DNA of 64,000 nt, from assembly GCF_009806555.1 (NCBI RefSeq), contig NZ_VUOK01000026.1, positions 1 to 64,000 of the forward strand, read 5' to 3'. The stretch comes from Methylobacterium sp. 2A (lineage in GTDB: Bacteria; Pseudomonadota; Alphaproteobacteria; Rhizobiales; Beijerinckiaceae). Positions 1 through 8,804 of the stretch are shown here, in pieces. The position numbers and the translations under genes were made by a program. Each line of letters begins with the position of its first letter. The stretch's first letter is position 1. A model generated the notes under the pieces. The model saw only the letters and a list, made by a program, of their open reading frames with translations. It made no database searches and was not told the origin of the DNA.

Positions 1-78
1 CCGGGTCCGGGGTTGCAGGCGTCGCAACCACAGCCTCGCTCGACACCCTCGGATGGACAACCTCCATAGCAATGACAT
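1..78. other. Window edge, no gene seen
   Basis: The first 78 bases lie downstream of the minus-strand gene that ends at 79. I see no convincing reading frame, RNA or terminator here. Confidence 0.4.
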
Positions 79-378
79 CTAGAAGTCCTCGCCCGGCCAG
101 TCGCCCGGACCGGGCTCGTAGCAGGTATAGCCGATCAGGCAGTTCGGGTTGTCGCGGGTCGGGCGGAAGGCGCGCTTGGCGATCTCGGTCGGCTCGCAGA
201 ACGACCGGTCACGCACGAACCGGTCGTAGGTCAGGCCGCCCGTGCCCAGGACGAGGGCGCCCCGCGCCTGGATCAGCCGCATCGTCTGCTGACAGGTCAT
301 CGCCGTGCTGGAGGGCCGCGGCTGCGCCCCGACAGGCGTCGCGGCGAGGACGAGCGCCGCAGCAATCCGGGTCACCAT
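79..378 (-). CDS. Small secreted cysteine-containing protein, function unknown
   Basis: A 99-residue protein with a clear signal peptide (hydrophobic stretch at residues 5-18, then AQ, a likely signal peptidase I site near residue 19). The mature part has four cysteines (in MTCQQT, FCEP, NCLIG and TCYEP), enough for two disulphides in the periplasm. A GAGGAA ribosome site lies 6 bases before the ATG, which supports the start. I do not recognise a named family. It stands alone, in the same direction as the next gene upstream, about 110 bases away. Confidence 0.7.
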   Translation of the reverse strand: MVTRIAAALVLAATPVGAQPRPSSTAMTCQQTMRLIQARGALVLGTGGLTYDRFVRDRSFCEPTEIAKRAFRPTRDNPNCLIGYTCYEPGPGDWPGEDF

Positions 379-487
379 GGCGTTCCTCGATCTTCCGCGA
401 GCCGTCCGCCAGCCTTCCGGCGCGGACCTGACGACAACCCGCGCCCCCGCGGTTTTGTCCCCGGCCCTCCGCGCCGGCGCGCTTCGA

Positions 488-766
488 TCACTCCTCGAAG
501 GACTCGACGTAGACGGTTCCGGCCTCCTGGCGTCGCGCCGCCTCCTCGATGCGGGCGAGTTGCGCCTGGGCCCGCCCGCACGGGAAGCCGAAGCGGGCGC
601 GCACGCGCTCGCTGGCGATGCCGAGGGCGAGGCGGCTCAGGCTCACGAATTCATCGACCGGGTAGTCCTGCCCGACCGCGAGGTGATCCTTGATGACGAG
701 GGAGGGCGAGTAGCAGGCCTCGCGGGACCCGTCCGGCCAGCGGATGTGGAAACGCATCTCAGGCAT
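488..766 (-). CDS. MSMEG_0570-like nitrogen starvation response protein
   Basis: A 92-residue protein starting MPEMRFHIRWPDG, with CYSPSLVI and a pattern resembling the MSMEG_0570 family, a small protein of unknown biochemical role found in nitrogen-starvation clusters of mycobacteria, cyanobacteria and some proteobacteria. The chosen ATG overlaps the last 8 bases of the glycosyltransferase upstream, so the two are probably co-translated. The frame stays open further upstream, but that extension is arginine- and proline-rich and lies over the glycosyltransferase gene, so I left it out. Assignment is by remembered sequence pattern and by the matching neighbour. Confidence 0.75.
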   Translation of the reverse strand: MPEMRFHIRWPDGSREACYSPSLVIKDHLAVGQDYPVDEFVSLSRLALGIASERVRARFGFPCGRAQAQLARIEEAARRQEAGTVYVESFEE

Positions 767-1973
767 CGGTGGACATCCGCGTGATGTTCCAGGCCGCGGC
801 CCCGGTCGCCGGCGGCGCGACCGGCCCGGGATCCTGCCGGAGTGCCGCATAGGACGGCAGGTGCCGCGCCGCGCAGGCCGCCCAGATATGGGCCCGGGCC
901 ACCTCGAGCCCCGCATTGCGCAGGCGCGCGCGCCGGGCCGGCTGCAAACTCTCCCGCATCGTTGCCGCGAGGGCGTCGACATCCTCCGGACCCGTCCAGA
1001 GAGCCTCGCTCTGGGCCAAGTACTCGGTGAAAGGCGGCCGGCTGGAAACGATCACCGGCGTGCCGCAGGCCATGGCTTCCAGGACACCGTGACCGTAGCC
1101 CTCGGAGAGGGATGGGGAGACGAACGTATCGGAGAGCCGGTAAAGCGCCGGCATGTCGGCTTGGGCGACCGGCCCGGTGCGGATCACCGACTTTCCCGGT
1201 CCGACCGACAGGCCCGCCCGCTCCAGCGCGGCGCAACAGAGAGCCTCGTACCCGCTCGGCTCGACGGGCCAAGCCTCGCCGGCCACGACGAGTTGCGCGG
1301 CCGGGACACGTCGGTGCAGCGCCGCGAAGGCCTCGATGATCGCCAGGACGTTCTTGCGCGCCGCGAAACCGCCGACGCTCAGGAAGACCGGTCCGGGTCC
1401 GAGGCCGAGGCGCCCGCGCAGGGCCGCGTCGCCGGGCCCCGGGTCGGGTCCGAACACCGCTCCGTCGACGCCGCTGCCGATCACCTCGGCCTGCGCACCG
1501 TACTCGGCCGCCAGCGTCGCCGCCCAGGTCTGGCTGAGACAGAGCAGCCGCCCGGCATCGACGATCGCCCGGTCCTGCCACCGGGCGAGCTGCGGATCCG
1601 CGAAGACCTCGGTGCGATGGACCGTGCGCACGAATCCGGCGATGAGTCGGCGGCGTGTCAGCGTCGCCAGGGCGTTGCCGCTGATGCCGCACTGCGCATG
1701 GAAAACGTCGAAATCGCAGGCCGCGGGCGTCGAGAAATGCGCCAGGTAATCGGAGATCCGGGCACCGATCAGCGCCGCCCCGGCGCCATGAACCGGTTTG
1801 GCGGCAACGGAGACCACGGGGCAGGCGGCATCGCGAAAAAATCCGCGGCCCGTCGGATCGGGGGCGTGAACGACGGCCTCGTGGCCGAGCGCGCACAGGG
1901 CTTCGCCGAGGGCCAGGGCATGGCTCCCCGTTCCGCGGGCATCGGTCGAGGGTGTGAGGATCGCGATGCGCAC
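759..1973 (-). CDS. GT4-type glycosyltransferase, MSMEG_0565-like
   Basis: A 404-residue GT-B fold transferase. The N-terminus (VRIAILTPSTDARGTGSHA) has the open glycine loop of family 4 enzymes. The C-terminal half has the donor-site motif SEGYGHGVLEAMACGTPVI, with the two glutamates of the EX7E motif near residue 320. It probably moves a nucleotide-activated sugar to an unknown acceptor in the cytoplasm. The start is taken as GTG at 1973, because the frame upstream of it is low-complexity and arginine-rich. A longer form from an ATG at 2129 is possible. It resembles MSMEG_0565-family enzymes and overlaps the MSMEG_0570-like gene, which agrees with that family's usual company. Confidence 0.85.
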   Translation of the reverse strand: MRIAILTPSTDARGTGSHALALGEALCALGHEAVVHAPDPTGRGFFRDAACPVVSVAAKPVHGAGAALIGARISDYLAHFSTPAACDFDVFHAQCGISGNALATLTRRRLIAGFVRTVHRTEVFADPQLARWQDRAIVDAGRLLCLSQTWAATLAAEYGAQAEVIGSGVDGAVFGPDPGPGDAALRGRLGLGPGPVFLSVGGFAARKNVLAIIEAFAALHRRVPAAQLVVAGEAWPVEPSGYEALCCAALERAGLSVGPGKSVIRTGPVAQADMPALYRLSDTFVSPSLSEGYGHGVLEAMACGTPVIVSSRPPFTEYLAQSEALWTGPEDVDALAATMRESLQPARRARLRNAGLEVARAHIWAACAARHLPSYAALRQDPGPVAPPATGAAAWNITRMSTDA

Positions 1974-2267
1974 GCTGTCGACCCTGGGGCGGCGCAACAC
2001 GGTTTGCGGCCGGTCCGGACGCCACGCCCGGAGATCCGACTCCAGTCCCCGCCGCCCTCTCGGAGACCTGTCGGGAGCCCCACGCATCGTCCGTGCCGCG
2101 GGCCGTTTGACCGTCCTGATTCGGCGCACCGGTACGGCGCCTCATCTCCAGAGGTAAATTTTGTGTTACGAATTCATCTCGGTTTAACGCTGTGCGCCGA
2201 ACGGGCCTTTTCAATTCCCTGTGTCAGATTGTATCTGTCGCCCGCGAGTGCCGGAGCTGTCGGTCCC

Positions 2268-3101
2268 GTGTCCAAATCAGCAAACGCGAAGTCCTCGATC
2301 ACCCGGGTTGCTCCGCGACCGGTCGGCGGGATGCTGCGCCGTCTCGGTGTACTGTGCGGCCTCCTGGTGCTGCCCACGGCGGTCCTGGCCTATGCTGACC
2401 TGTTGCCGGAATCGCTCGATCTGCTCGGGATCGATCTGCGCGAGAGCCCGGATCTTCCGCATGTCGCCCGCCAGATCGCCATCGGTGCTCCGTTGAAGAT
2501 CGTGGCGTTCGGTTCCTCGTCGACCGAGGGCATCGGCGCATCGAGCCCCGCGAACGCCTATCCCGCCCGTCTTCAGATCGACCTGCGCAAGAAGCTGCGC
2601 GGGATGGACGTGGCGGTGATCAACCGCGGCATCGGCGGCGAGCATGTCGACGATATGCTGGCGCGCCTGGACCGCGACGTGATCAAGGCCGAGCCGCAGC
2701 TCGTCATCTGGCAGACCGGCAGCAACGATCCGTTGCGCGGCGTCACGGTCGCGCATTTCCGCGAGGTCACGGTGGCGGCGATCCGCCGGATCCGTGAGGC
2801 GGGCATCGACGTGGTGCTGATGGAACCGCAATGGTGCCCGAAGCTCGAAGCCACGCCGGGCGCGTCACGGTTTCTCGAAGCCGTGCGCGGCATCGGGGAG
2901 GAGTTGGACGTGCCGGTGATTCGCCGCGCCGACCTGATGCACGGCTGGGTGCGGGAGGGGAAGCTCACGGCCAAGCAGCTCTTCGCCTCCGACGGCCTGC
3001 ACATGGCCGATGGCGGCTACGCCCTGCTGGCCGAGGCTGCGGCCCGCTCGATCCTGGAGGATGCGGGATCGGTCCAGACCCCCGAGGCGGTCGCCGAGTG
3101 A
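2268..3101 (+). CDS. Secreted or membrane-anchored SGNH/GDSL-type hydrolase
   Basis: A 277-residue SGNH hydrolase, probably an esterase or lipase-like enzyme in the periplasm. A signal or anchor helix lies at residues 25-43. Block I is FGSSST at 81-86, so Ser84 is the likely nucleophile and the usual Asp of GDS is Ser here. Block II glycine is in RGIGGEH, block III is GSND at 151-154, and block V is SDGLH at 241-245, giving the Asp242/His245 pair. A GTG at 2268 with GGAG upstream is taken as the start. An ATG at 2331 just before the hydrophobic helix is the alternative. It is divergent from the glycosyltransferase. The substrate cannot be read from sequence. Confidence 0.8.
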   Translation: MSKSANAKSSITRVAPRPVGGMLRRLGVLCGLLVLPTAVLAYADLLPESLDLLGIDLRESPDLPHVARQIAIGAPLKIVAFGSSSTEGIGASSPANAYPARLQIDLRKKLRGMDVAVINRGIGGEHVDDMLARLDRDVIKAEPQLVIWQTGSNDPLRGVTVAHFREVTVAAIRRIREAGIDVVLMEPQWCPKLEATPGASRFLEAVRGIGEELDVPVIRRADLMHGWVREGKLTAKQLFASDGLHMADGGYALLAEAAARSILEDAGSVQTPEAVAE

Positions 3102-3125
3102 GAGGCGCCGCGTGAGAGGCGCCGC
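3098..3125 (+). repeat. Perfect 2 x 14-bp tandem repeat at a gene end
   Basis: GTGAGAGGCGCCGC occurs twice, head to tail (3098-3111 and 3112-3125). The first copy spans the stop codon of the SGNH hydrolase. It looks like a recent slippage duplication, and no function is visible. Confidence 0.8.
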
Positions 3126-3231
3126 GTAGCGCGCACGAAGCGGCCCGGAATCCCAGGCGGGCCGTGACGATCCGGCTGGACGTAGCCGGCGGCGTCCCCC
3201 ATCTCGACGCGATCGAGAGCGGAGCCGAGCC

Positions 3232-3825
3232 TTGAGCCAAGACGCATTCAGGTACGACGGATTCAGGTACGACGACCGGGGCTCCGTGCCCCAGATGCAC
3301 GCCACGACCATTCTGATGGTCCGCAAGGGCGGCCGCGTGGTGCTGGGCGGTGACGGGCAGGTCAGCCTCGGCCAGACCATCGTCAAGGGCAACGCCCGCA
3401 AGGTTCGGCGCCTCGCCAAGGGGGCCGTGATCGGCGGTTTCGCGGGTGCCACGGCCGATGCCTTCACCCTGTTCGAGCGGCTCGAAGCCAAGCTGGAACA
3501 ATATCCCGGGCAACTCACCCGCGCCTGCGTGGAACTCACGAAGGATTGGCGGACCGACCGGTACCTGCGTCGGCTCGAAGCCATGATGCTGGTGGCCGAT
3601 CGCGACGTGAGCCTGCTCCTGTCGGGCTCGGGCGACGTGCTGGAGCCGGAGAGCGGCGTGATGGCGATCGGCTCCGGCGGCAACTACGCGTTGGCGGCGG
3701 CCCGGGCCTTGGAGGACGGGGAGTTGGACGCGGAGGCGATCGTGCGCCGGGCCATGGCGATCGCCGCCGAGATCTGCGTCTATACGAACGGCAATCTGGT
3801 CATCGAAGCGCTTGATGGCACCTGA
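3232..3825 (+). CDS. hslV: ATP-dependent protease subunit HslV
   Basis: The proteolytic subunit of the HslUV (ClpQY) protease, a two-ring threonine peptidase in the cytoplasm. The mature enzyme should begin at Thr25 in HATTILMV, the N-terminal nucleophile exposed when the leader is removed. The conserved [27 protein letters not shown] and [10 protein letters not shown] segments follow, and the end (YTNGNLVIE) is typical. The start is a TTG with GGAG seven bases upstream. The 24-residue leader is long and carries a tandem duplication ([10 protein letters not shown]). Unlike the usual hslVU pair, hslU lies 3.6 kb downstream, beyond a chemoreceptor and a transporter. Confidence 0.95.
   Translation: MSQDAFRYDGFRYDDRGSVPQMHATTILMVRKGGRVVLGGDGQVSLGQTIVKGNARKVRRLAKGAVIGGFAGATADAFTLFERLEAKLEQYPGQLTRACVELTKDWRTDRYLRRLEAMMLVADRDVSLLLSGSGDVLEPESGVMAIGSGGNYALAAARALEDGELDAEAIVRRAMAIAAEICVYTNGNLVIEALDGT
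3246..3275 (+). repeat. 2 x 15-bp tandem repeat in the hslV leader
   Basis: ATTCAGGTACGACGG at 3246-3260 is followed by ATTCAGGTACGACGA at 3261-3275, one mismatch. It is in frame and encodes FRYDG then FRYDD within the leader of HslV that should be cut off before Thr25. Confidence 0.85.
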
Positions 3826-3964
3826 TTGCTGGACTCCAGCGGCCCCTTCTGTACTCAGGCCCCCGAATACAGCCGATATCGACCTGAACTGCGCCGTCGG
3901 TTAACGGCCTCTTGAGAAATCGGCGATATTTTGCATCCAACTGAGCCCGAGGGGTTGGAGCACA

Positions 3965-5635
3965 ATGAAGATCGGCGGGAAACTCCTGGCCTTTGTCGGC
4001 GCCTGCAGCCTGACGACGCTTGTGGTCGCGGGTGTCAGCGTGGCGACGCTGCAAAGCTTCGAGACAGCCCTCTCGAATGTCGAGAGTGCCTCGGTCCGCG
4101 CGCTCGACGCTGCGAATTTCAACCGGCTCGCCGCCGAGGTGACGATGGATTCCCGGGGGGTCTACGCCTCCGCCGATCGCGCCGAGGCTGCGAGATACGC
4201 CGCCGGCATCCGGAAGGGCCTGGGTGAAATGGCGGCCCTGCGGGCCGATTGGGCGCTGCGGCTGACCGAATCCGAGCGCCCGCTCTTCGACACGATGAGC
4301 CGTAACTTCGAAGCCTTCCGCACCCTCCGGACCGACCTCGCCGAGGCCGGTGAGACCGTGAGCCCGCGCGCCGCCGCGGATCTGGGCTTCAACGAGGCCA
4401 ATCAGAGCAATCGCCGGGCCTTCCAGGCGAGCATCAATGCGCTGGTCGGCCAGGGGCGCACCGAGATGACGGCCATCAAGGGCGACACCCACGCCCTGTT
4501 CCAGGCGCGGACGCTGCTGCTCCTGGGCCTCGCCCTGGCCGGTACGCTGATCTGCTGCGTCGTGGGTCTGCTGATCGGACAGCGCCAGATCGCCCGGCCG
4601 CTGCGCGCGGTCGCGGAGGCGATCGCGCGCCTGTCGCACGGCGATCATGCACTCCCGTCCGTGAAACCGAGCCGCGACGAGATCGGCGCGATCTGGACCA
4701 GCACGCAGATTCTCAACGAGACGTTGCTGAAGGCCGAGGCGCTGCGCAGCGAGCACCAACGCAAGGACGTCGATTCGGCGGCGCGCAAGCGCGCCGAGAT
4801 GACCGATCTCGCGGATCAGTTCCAGGGCAACATCGGCAGCTTGGTCAACCACTTGGCCGGTGCTGCGACCGGACTGGAGCGGGCCGCAGCCACGATGGCC
4901 GGCAATGCCGAGCGGACCGGGGCTCAGTCGCAGGCCGTGACGCGTGCCGCCGAGACCACGTCGCACAACGTCGAGGCGGTGGCGGCCGCCACAGAGGAAC
5001 TCGCCGCCACCGCGCGCGAGATCGGCGTCCAGGTCTCCCAGACCTCCAGCGCCGCCGAGAGCGCCGTCGAGGCGACCCGGCGGACGCGCACCAGCGTCCA
5101 GGCCCTCGCCCGCAGCGCCGACGGGATCGGGCAGGTCGTCTCGCTCATCTCGACCATCGCGGGGCAGACCAACCTGCTTGCGCTGAACGCTACGATCGAG
5201 GCGGCGCGCGCCGGCGAGGCAGGCCGCGGCTTCGCGGTGGTGGCCACCGAGGTGAAGGATCTGGCGACCCAGACCGCCAAGGCCACCGAGGAGATCGGCG
5301 GCCAGATCGCCGCCATGCGCGCCGCGACGCACGAGGCGGTGGCGGCCATCGAGGAGATCGGCGGCACGATCGAGCAGGTCCACGGCATCGCCCTCGGCGT
5401 GGCGGCGGCGGTCGAGGAGCAGCAGGTCGCGACGCAGGAGATTGCCCGCAGCGTCGCCGAGGCGGCGAGCGGCACGCGGTCCGTCACCGAGACGATGGCC
5501 CTGGTGCTCGGCGCCGCGCAGGAGACCGGCCTCAGCGCCGCGCAGGTCCTTGAGGCTGCGGCCGACATCGCCCGGCGCTCGAACGGGCTCGGCGGAGAGG
5601 TTGCGGGCTTCGTCACGCAGGTGCGGGCGGCCTGA
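3965..5635 (+). CDS. Methyl-accepting chemotaxis protein
   Basis: A 556-residue transmembrane chemoreceptor. Helix 1 is at about 7-28, then a periplasmic four-helix-type sensor region of about 150 residues, helix 2 at about 183-205, and a HAMP domain to about 265. The rest is the cytoplasmic signalling coiled coil, with the hairpin tip containing [27 protein letters not shown]. It should signal through CheA/CheW to the flagellar motor or a related output. The C-terminus (QVRAA) lacks a CheR-binding pentapeptide. The ligand is unknown. It sits between hslV and sulP with no chemotaxis genes beside it. Confidence 0.93.
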   Translation: MKIGGKLLAFVGACSLTTLVVAGVSVATLQSFETALSNVESASVRALDAANFNRLAAEVTMDSRGVYASADRAEAARYAAGIRKGLGEMAALRADWALRLTESERPLFDTMSRNFEAFRTLRTDLAEAGETVSPRAAADLGFNEANQSNRRAFQASINALVGQGRTEMTAIKGDTHALFQARTLLLLGLALAGTLICCVVGLLIGQRQIARPLRAVAEAIARLSHGDHALPSVKPSRDEIGAIWTSTQILNETLLKAEALRSEHQRKDVDSAARKRAEMTDLADQFQGNIGSLVNHLAGAATGLERAAATMAGNAERTGAQSQAVTRAAETTSHNVEAVAAATEELAATAREIGVQVSQTSSAAESAVEATRRTRTSVQALARSADGIGQVVSLISTIAGQTNLLALNATIEAARAGEAGRGFAVVATEVKDLATQTAKATEEIGGQIAAMRAATHEAVAAIEEIGGTIEQVHGIALGVAAAVEEQQVATQEIARSVAEAASGTRSVTETMALVLGAAQETGLSAAQVLEAAADIARRSNGLGGEVAGFVTQVRAA

Positions 5636-5815
5636 GCCCGGCCGCAAGCCCGATGTTGCGTTGCAGCGCGGAGCGCCGTAGGAACACGGCATTCGCAAGG
5701 ACCCGGTGAAAGCCCGGGTGGCTCTTCCGGCCGCCGATCCGCCGGACCACGCATCCGAGTCGTCCTGATCGTCCGCCCGAGCTGCGGACGTGCGCCTCGT
5801 GCGGATTTTTACCCC

Positions 5816-7312
5816 ATGCTACGCAGCCTGTCCGGACCCACGGGCCTTCGCGGCCAATGGTTCTCCAACCTTCGCGGCGACAGCCTCTCGGGCGTCGTCG
5901 TGGCCCTCGCCCTCATCCCGGAAGCCATCGGTTTCTCGGTGATCGCCGGGGTCGATCCCAAGGTCGGCCTCTACGCCTCCGTGGTCATCGCCTGCACCAT
6001 CGCGTTCGCGGGCGGGCGCCCCGCGATGATCTCGGCCGCGACCGCCGCCACCGCAGTGGTGATGGTCGATCTCGTGCGCGAGCACGGGGTGCAGTACCTC
6101 TTCGCCGCCACCATCCTGATGGGCCTGTTCCAGATCCTGGCCGGCCTGCTCCGCCTCGGCCGGCTGATGCGGTTCGTCTCGCAATCGGTGATGACCGGCT
6201 TCGTCAACGCGCTCGCGATCCTGATCTTCCTGGCCCAGCTTCCGGAACTCACCGGAGTGACGCCGGCGACCTACGGGCTGATCGCGCTCGGGCTCGTGAT
6301 CATCTACGGATTCCCCCGGATCACCCGGGCCGTACCGTCACCCCTGGTGGCGATCGCGGTGCTCACCGCGGTCACGGCGTTCTTCCATCTCGACGTGCGC
6401 ACGGTCGCGCATCTCGGTGCCCTGCCGTCGTCGCTGCCGAGCTTCGCGCTGCCGGATGTGCCCCTGACTCCGGAGACCCTGCGCATCATCCTGCCCTACG
6501 CGGCGACGCTCGCCGCGGTCGGCCTGCTGGAAAGCCTGCTCACCGCGCAGATCGTCGACGACATGACCGATACCGGCAGCGACAAGAACCGCGAGTGCAT
6601 GGGCCAGGGCGTCGCCAACATGGCCTCGGCGGTATTCGGCGGCATGGGCGGCTGCGCGATGATCGGCCAATCGGTGATCAACGTCACCTCTGGCGCGCGG
6701 GGCCGGCTCTCGACCCTGGTGGCCGGGGCATTCCTGCTCCTCCTGCTGGTGGCCCTCCAGGATCTGCTCGCCGTCGTGCCGGTGGCCGCCCTGACCGCCG
6801 TGATGATCATGGTCTCGCTCAACACCTTCTCGTGGCGCTCCCTGGCGCAGCTGCGCACCAACCCCCTGCCCTCCTCGGCGGTGATGCTGGCGACGGTCCT
6901 CGTCGTGGTGGCCACCAAGGACCTCGCCATCGGCGTGCTGGTCGGCGTGCTCCTGTCGGGGGTGTTCTTCGCCGGGAAGGTCTCGCGCCTCAGCCGCGTC
7001 GCCTCCGAGCTGTCGCCGGACGGCACGACCCGGACCTACCGGGTCACCGGGCAGGTCTTCTTCGCCTCCGCCGGCACCTTCTCCGAGGCGATCGACGTGC
7101 TCGAACCGGTCGAACGCTTGGTCATCGACGTCACGGCGGCCCATTTCTGGGACATCTCGGCGGTGGCGGCCCTCGACCGCGTGGTCCTCAAGGCCCGGGC
7201 GCGGGGGCGGATCGTCGAGGTCGTCGGGCTGAACGCGGCCAGCGCGACCCTGGTCGAACGGTTCGGGACGCACGACAAGCCCGGCGCCGCGCCGTCGCTT
7301 GCAGGGCACTGA
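5816..7312 (+). CDS. SulP family inorganic anion transporter with STAS domain
   Basis: A 498-residue inner-membrane carrier of the SLC26/SulP family. The N-terminal 380 residues hold about 10-12 hydrophobic segments, including the family signature region ([16 protein letters not shown] near residues 22-37). A cytoplasmic STAS domain follows at about 400-485 ([19 protein letters not shown]). Family members carry sulphate, bicarbonate, dicarboxylates or other anions, and the substrate here cannot be told. It ends about 100 bases before hslU in the same direction, so the two may share a transcript. Confidence 0.92.
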   Translation: MLRSLSGPTGLRGQWFSNLRGDSLSGVVVALALIPEAIGFSVIAGVDPKVGLYASVVIACTIAFAGGRPAMISAATAATAVVMVDLVREHGVQYLFAATILMGLFQILAGLLRLGRLMRFVSQSVMTGFVNALAILIFLAQLPELTGVTPATYGLIALGLVIIYGFPRITRAVPSPLVAIAVLTAVTAFFHLDVRTVAHLGALPSSLPSFALPDVPLTPETLRIILPYAATLAAVGLLESLLTAQIVDDMTDTGSDKNRECMGQGVANMASAVFGGMGGCAMIGQSVINVTSGARGRLSTLVAGAFLLLLLVALQDLLAVVPVAALTAVMIMVSLNTFSWRSLAQLRTNPLPSSAVMLATVLVVVATKDLAIGVLVGVLLSGVFFAGKVSRLSRVASELSPDGTTRTYRVTGQVFFASAGTFSEAIDVLEPVERLVIDVTAAHFWDISAVAALDRVVLKARARGRIVEVVGLNAASATLVERFGTHDKPGAAPSLAGH

Positions 7313-7411
7313 GGCGGATACGCCGCCCGCCGCCCCTTGCGCGGGCGCGCGTGCGACCCCATTCCCGGCCAAGGGCCACGCGACTCGGCCGGGAACAGGG
7401 ATGGTGCAGCG

Positions 7412-8725
7412 GTGACGACGTTCTCTCCGCGCGAGATCGTGTCCGAACTCGATCGTTTCATCGTCGGGCAGCACGACGCCAAGCGCGCCGTCGCGATCGC
7501 GCTGCGCAACCGCTGGCGGCGCCAGCAACTCACCGGCCCGCTCCGCGAGGAGGTGGCGCCCAAGAACATCCTGATGATCGGGCCCACGGGCTGCGGCAAG
7601 ACCGAGATCGCCCGGCGCCTTGCCCGGCTCGCCAACGCGCCCTTCCTGAAGATCGAGGCCACGAAGTTCACCGAGGTCGGCTATGTCGGCCGCGACGTCG
7701 AGCAGATCGTGCGCGACCTCGTGGAGGTGGCGATCGGCCTGACCCGGCAGACCAAGCGCGAGGGCGTCCGCGCCAAGGCCGAGGCGGCCGCGGAGAACCG
7801 GATCCTCGACGCGCTCGTCGGGCCGACGGCCAGCGCGGCGACGCGCGACAGCTTCCGCCGAAAGCTGCGCAACAGCGAGCTCGACGACAAGGAAGTCGAG
7901 CTGGAACTGGTCTCGAACGCGCCCGCCGGCCTGCCGATGTTCGAGATTCCCGGCATGCCGGGGGCGTCCATGGGGGCGATCAATATCGGCGACATGCTGG
8001 GCAAGGCGCTCGGCGGCCAGCGCGGCAAGCCGCGCCGGATCCTCGTGCGGGACGCCTACGCGCCGCTGATGGCCGAGGAATCCGACAAGCTGGTCGACGA
8101 CGAGGCGCTGGTGCGCGAGGCGATCCGCGAGGTCGAGAACAACGGCATCGTGTTCCTCGACGAGATCGACAAGATCTGCGCCCGCGAGGGCCGCTCCTCC
8201 GGCGACGTCTCGCGCGAGGGCGTGCAGCGGGACCTGCTGCCGCTGATCGAGGGCACGACGGTCGCCACCAAGCACGGGCCGGTGAAGACCGACCACATCC
8301 TGTTCATCGCCTCGGGCGCCTTCCACGTCTCGAAGCCGGCCGATCTCCTGCCGGAACTGCAGGGCCGGCTTCCGATCCGGGTCGAGCTGCAGCCGCTGAC
8401 GGTGGACGATTTCCGCCAGATCCTGACCTCCACGGAGGCGAGCCTGATCAAGCAGACCGTCGCCCTGATGGAGACCGAAGGCGTCACCCTCACCTTCACG
8501 GACGATGCGGTGGATGCGCTGGCGAAGGTCGCCGTGGAGGTGAATTCCTCGGTGGAGAATATCGGCGCCCGCCGGCTCCAGACGGTGCTGGAACGGGTGA
8601 TCGACGAGATCTCCTTCACCGCCACCGACCGGTCCGGCGAGACCGTGCCGATCGATGCCGCCTATGTCCGGTCCCGGGTCGAGGATCTCGCGGCCAACGC
8701 CGACCTGAGCCGGTTCATCCTGTGA
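7412..8725 (+). CDS. hslU: HslU, ATPase subunit of the HslUV protease
   Basis: A AAA+ unfoldase of 437 residues, the usual length. It unfolds substrates and feeds them to HslV. The N-terminal [16 protein letters not shown] is standard, Walker A is GPTGCGKT at 57-64, and Walker B is IVFLDEIDK around 246-254. The I-domain lies between them, and the C-terminus ends in the family's SRFIL, which docks into HslV. The start is taken as GTG at 7412. A frame extension to 7337 exists but is not conserved-looking. It is separated from hslV by two unrelated genes. Confidence 0.96.
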   Translation: MTTFSPREIVSELDRFIVGQHDAKRAVAIALRNRWRRQQLTGPLREEVAPKNILMIGPTGCGKTEIARRLARLANAPFLKIEATKFTEVGYVGRDVEQIVRDLVEVAIGLTRQTKREGVRAKAEAAAENRILDALVGPTASAATRDSFRRKLRNSELDDKEVELELVSNAPAGLPMFEIPGMPGASMGAINIGDMLGKALGGQRGKPRRILVRDAYAPLMAEESDKLVDDEALVREAIREVENNGIVFLDEIDKICAREGRSSGDVSREGVQRDLLPLIEGTTVATKHGPVKTDHILFIASGAFHVSKPADLLPELQGRLPIRVELQPLTVDDFRQILTSTEASLIKQTVALMETEGVTLTFTDDAVDALAKVAVEVNSSVENIGARRLQTVLERVIDEISFTATDRSGETVPIDAAYVRSRVEDLAANADLSRFIL

Positions 8726-8777
8726 GTACACCGATTCAGACCGTCCTCCCCTATGGTGGTGCGTAGATTAGACCGGC

Positions 8778-8804
8778 CAATCGACGCATGTTATGCGTCG
8801 ATTG
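8778..8804. promoter_or_regulatory. Perfect 12-bp palindrome over the fic start codon
   Basis: CAATCGACGCAT, a GTT spacer, then ATGCGTCGATTG: 12-base arms with no mismatch. The right arm contains the ATG at 8793, and the next in-frame ATG (8805) starts right after it. The position fits an operator for repression of fic, perhaps by the Fic protein's own C-terminal winged helix. It could instead be an mRNA hairpin that hides the start. Confidence 0.65.

Noticed and set aside
643..2214. A 523-residue minus-strand frame over the glycosyltransferase
   Set aside because: It is in a different frame from the enzyme with the GT4 motifs and is arginine-rich noise.
3800..5698. A 632-residue minus-strand frame opposite the chemoreceptor
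   Set aside because: Shadow of the coiled-coil gene on the other strand. The chemoreceptor has complete motifs.
6338..8731. A 797-residue minus-strand frame opposite sulP and hslU
   Set aside because: Antisense shadow with histidine- and arginine-rich low-complexity sequence and no motifs.
5857..8766. A 969-residue plus-strand frame over sulP and hslU
   Set aside because: It is out of frame with two clear genes and reads as Arg/Pro/Gly-rich noise.
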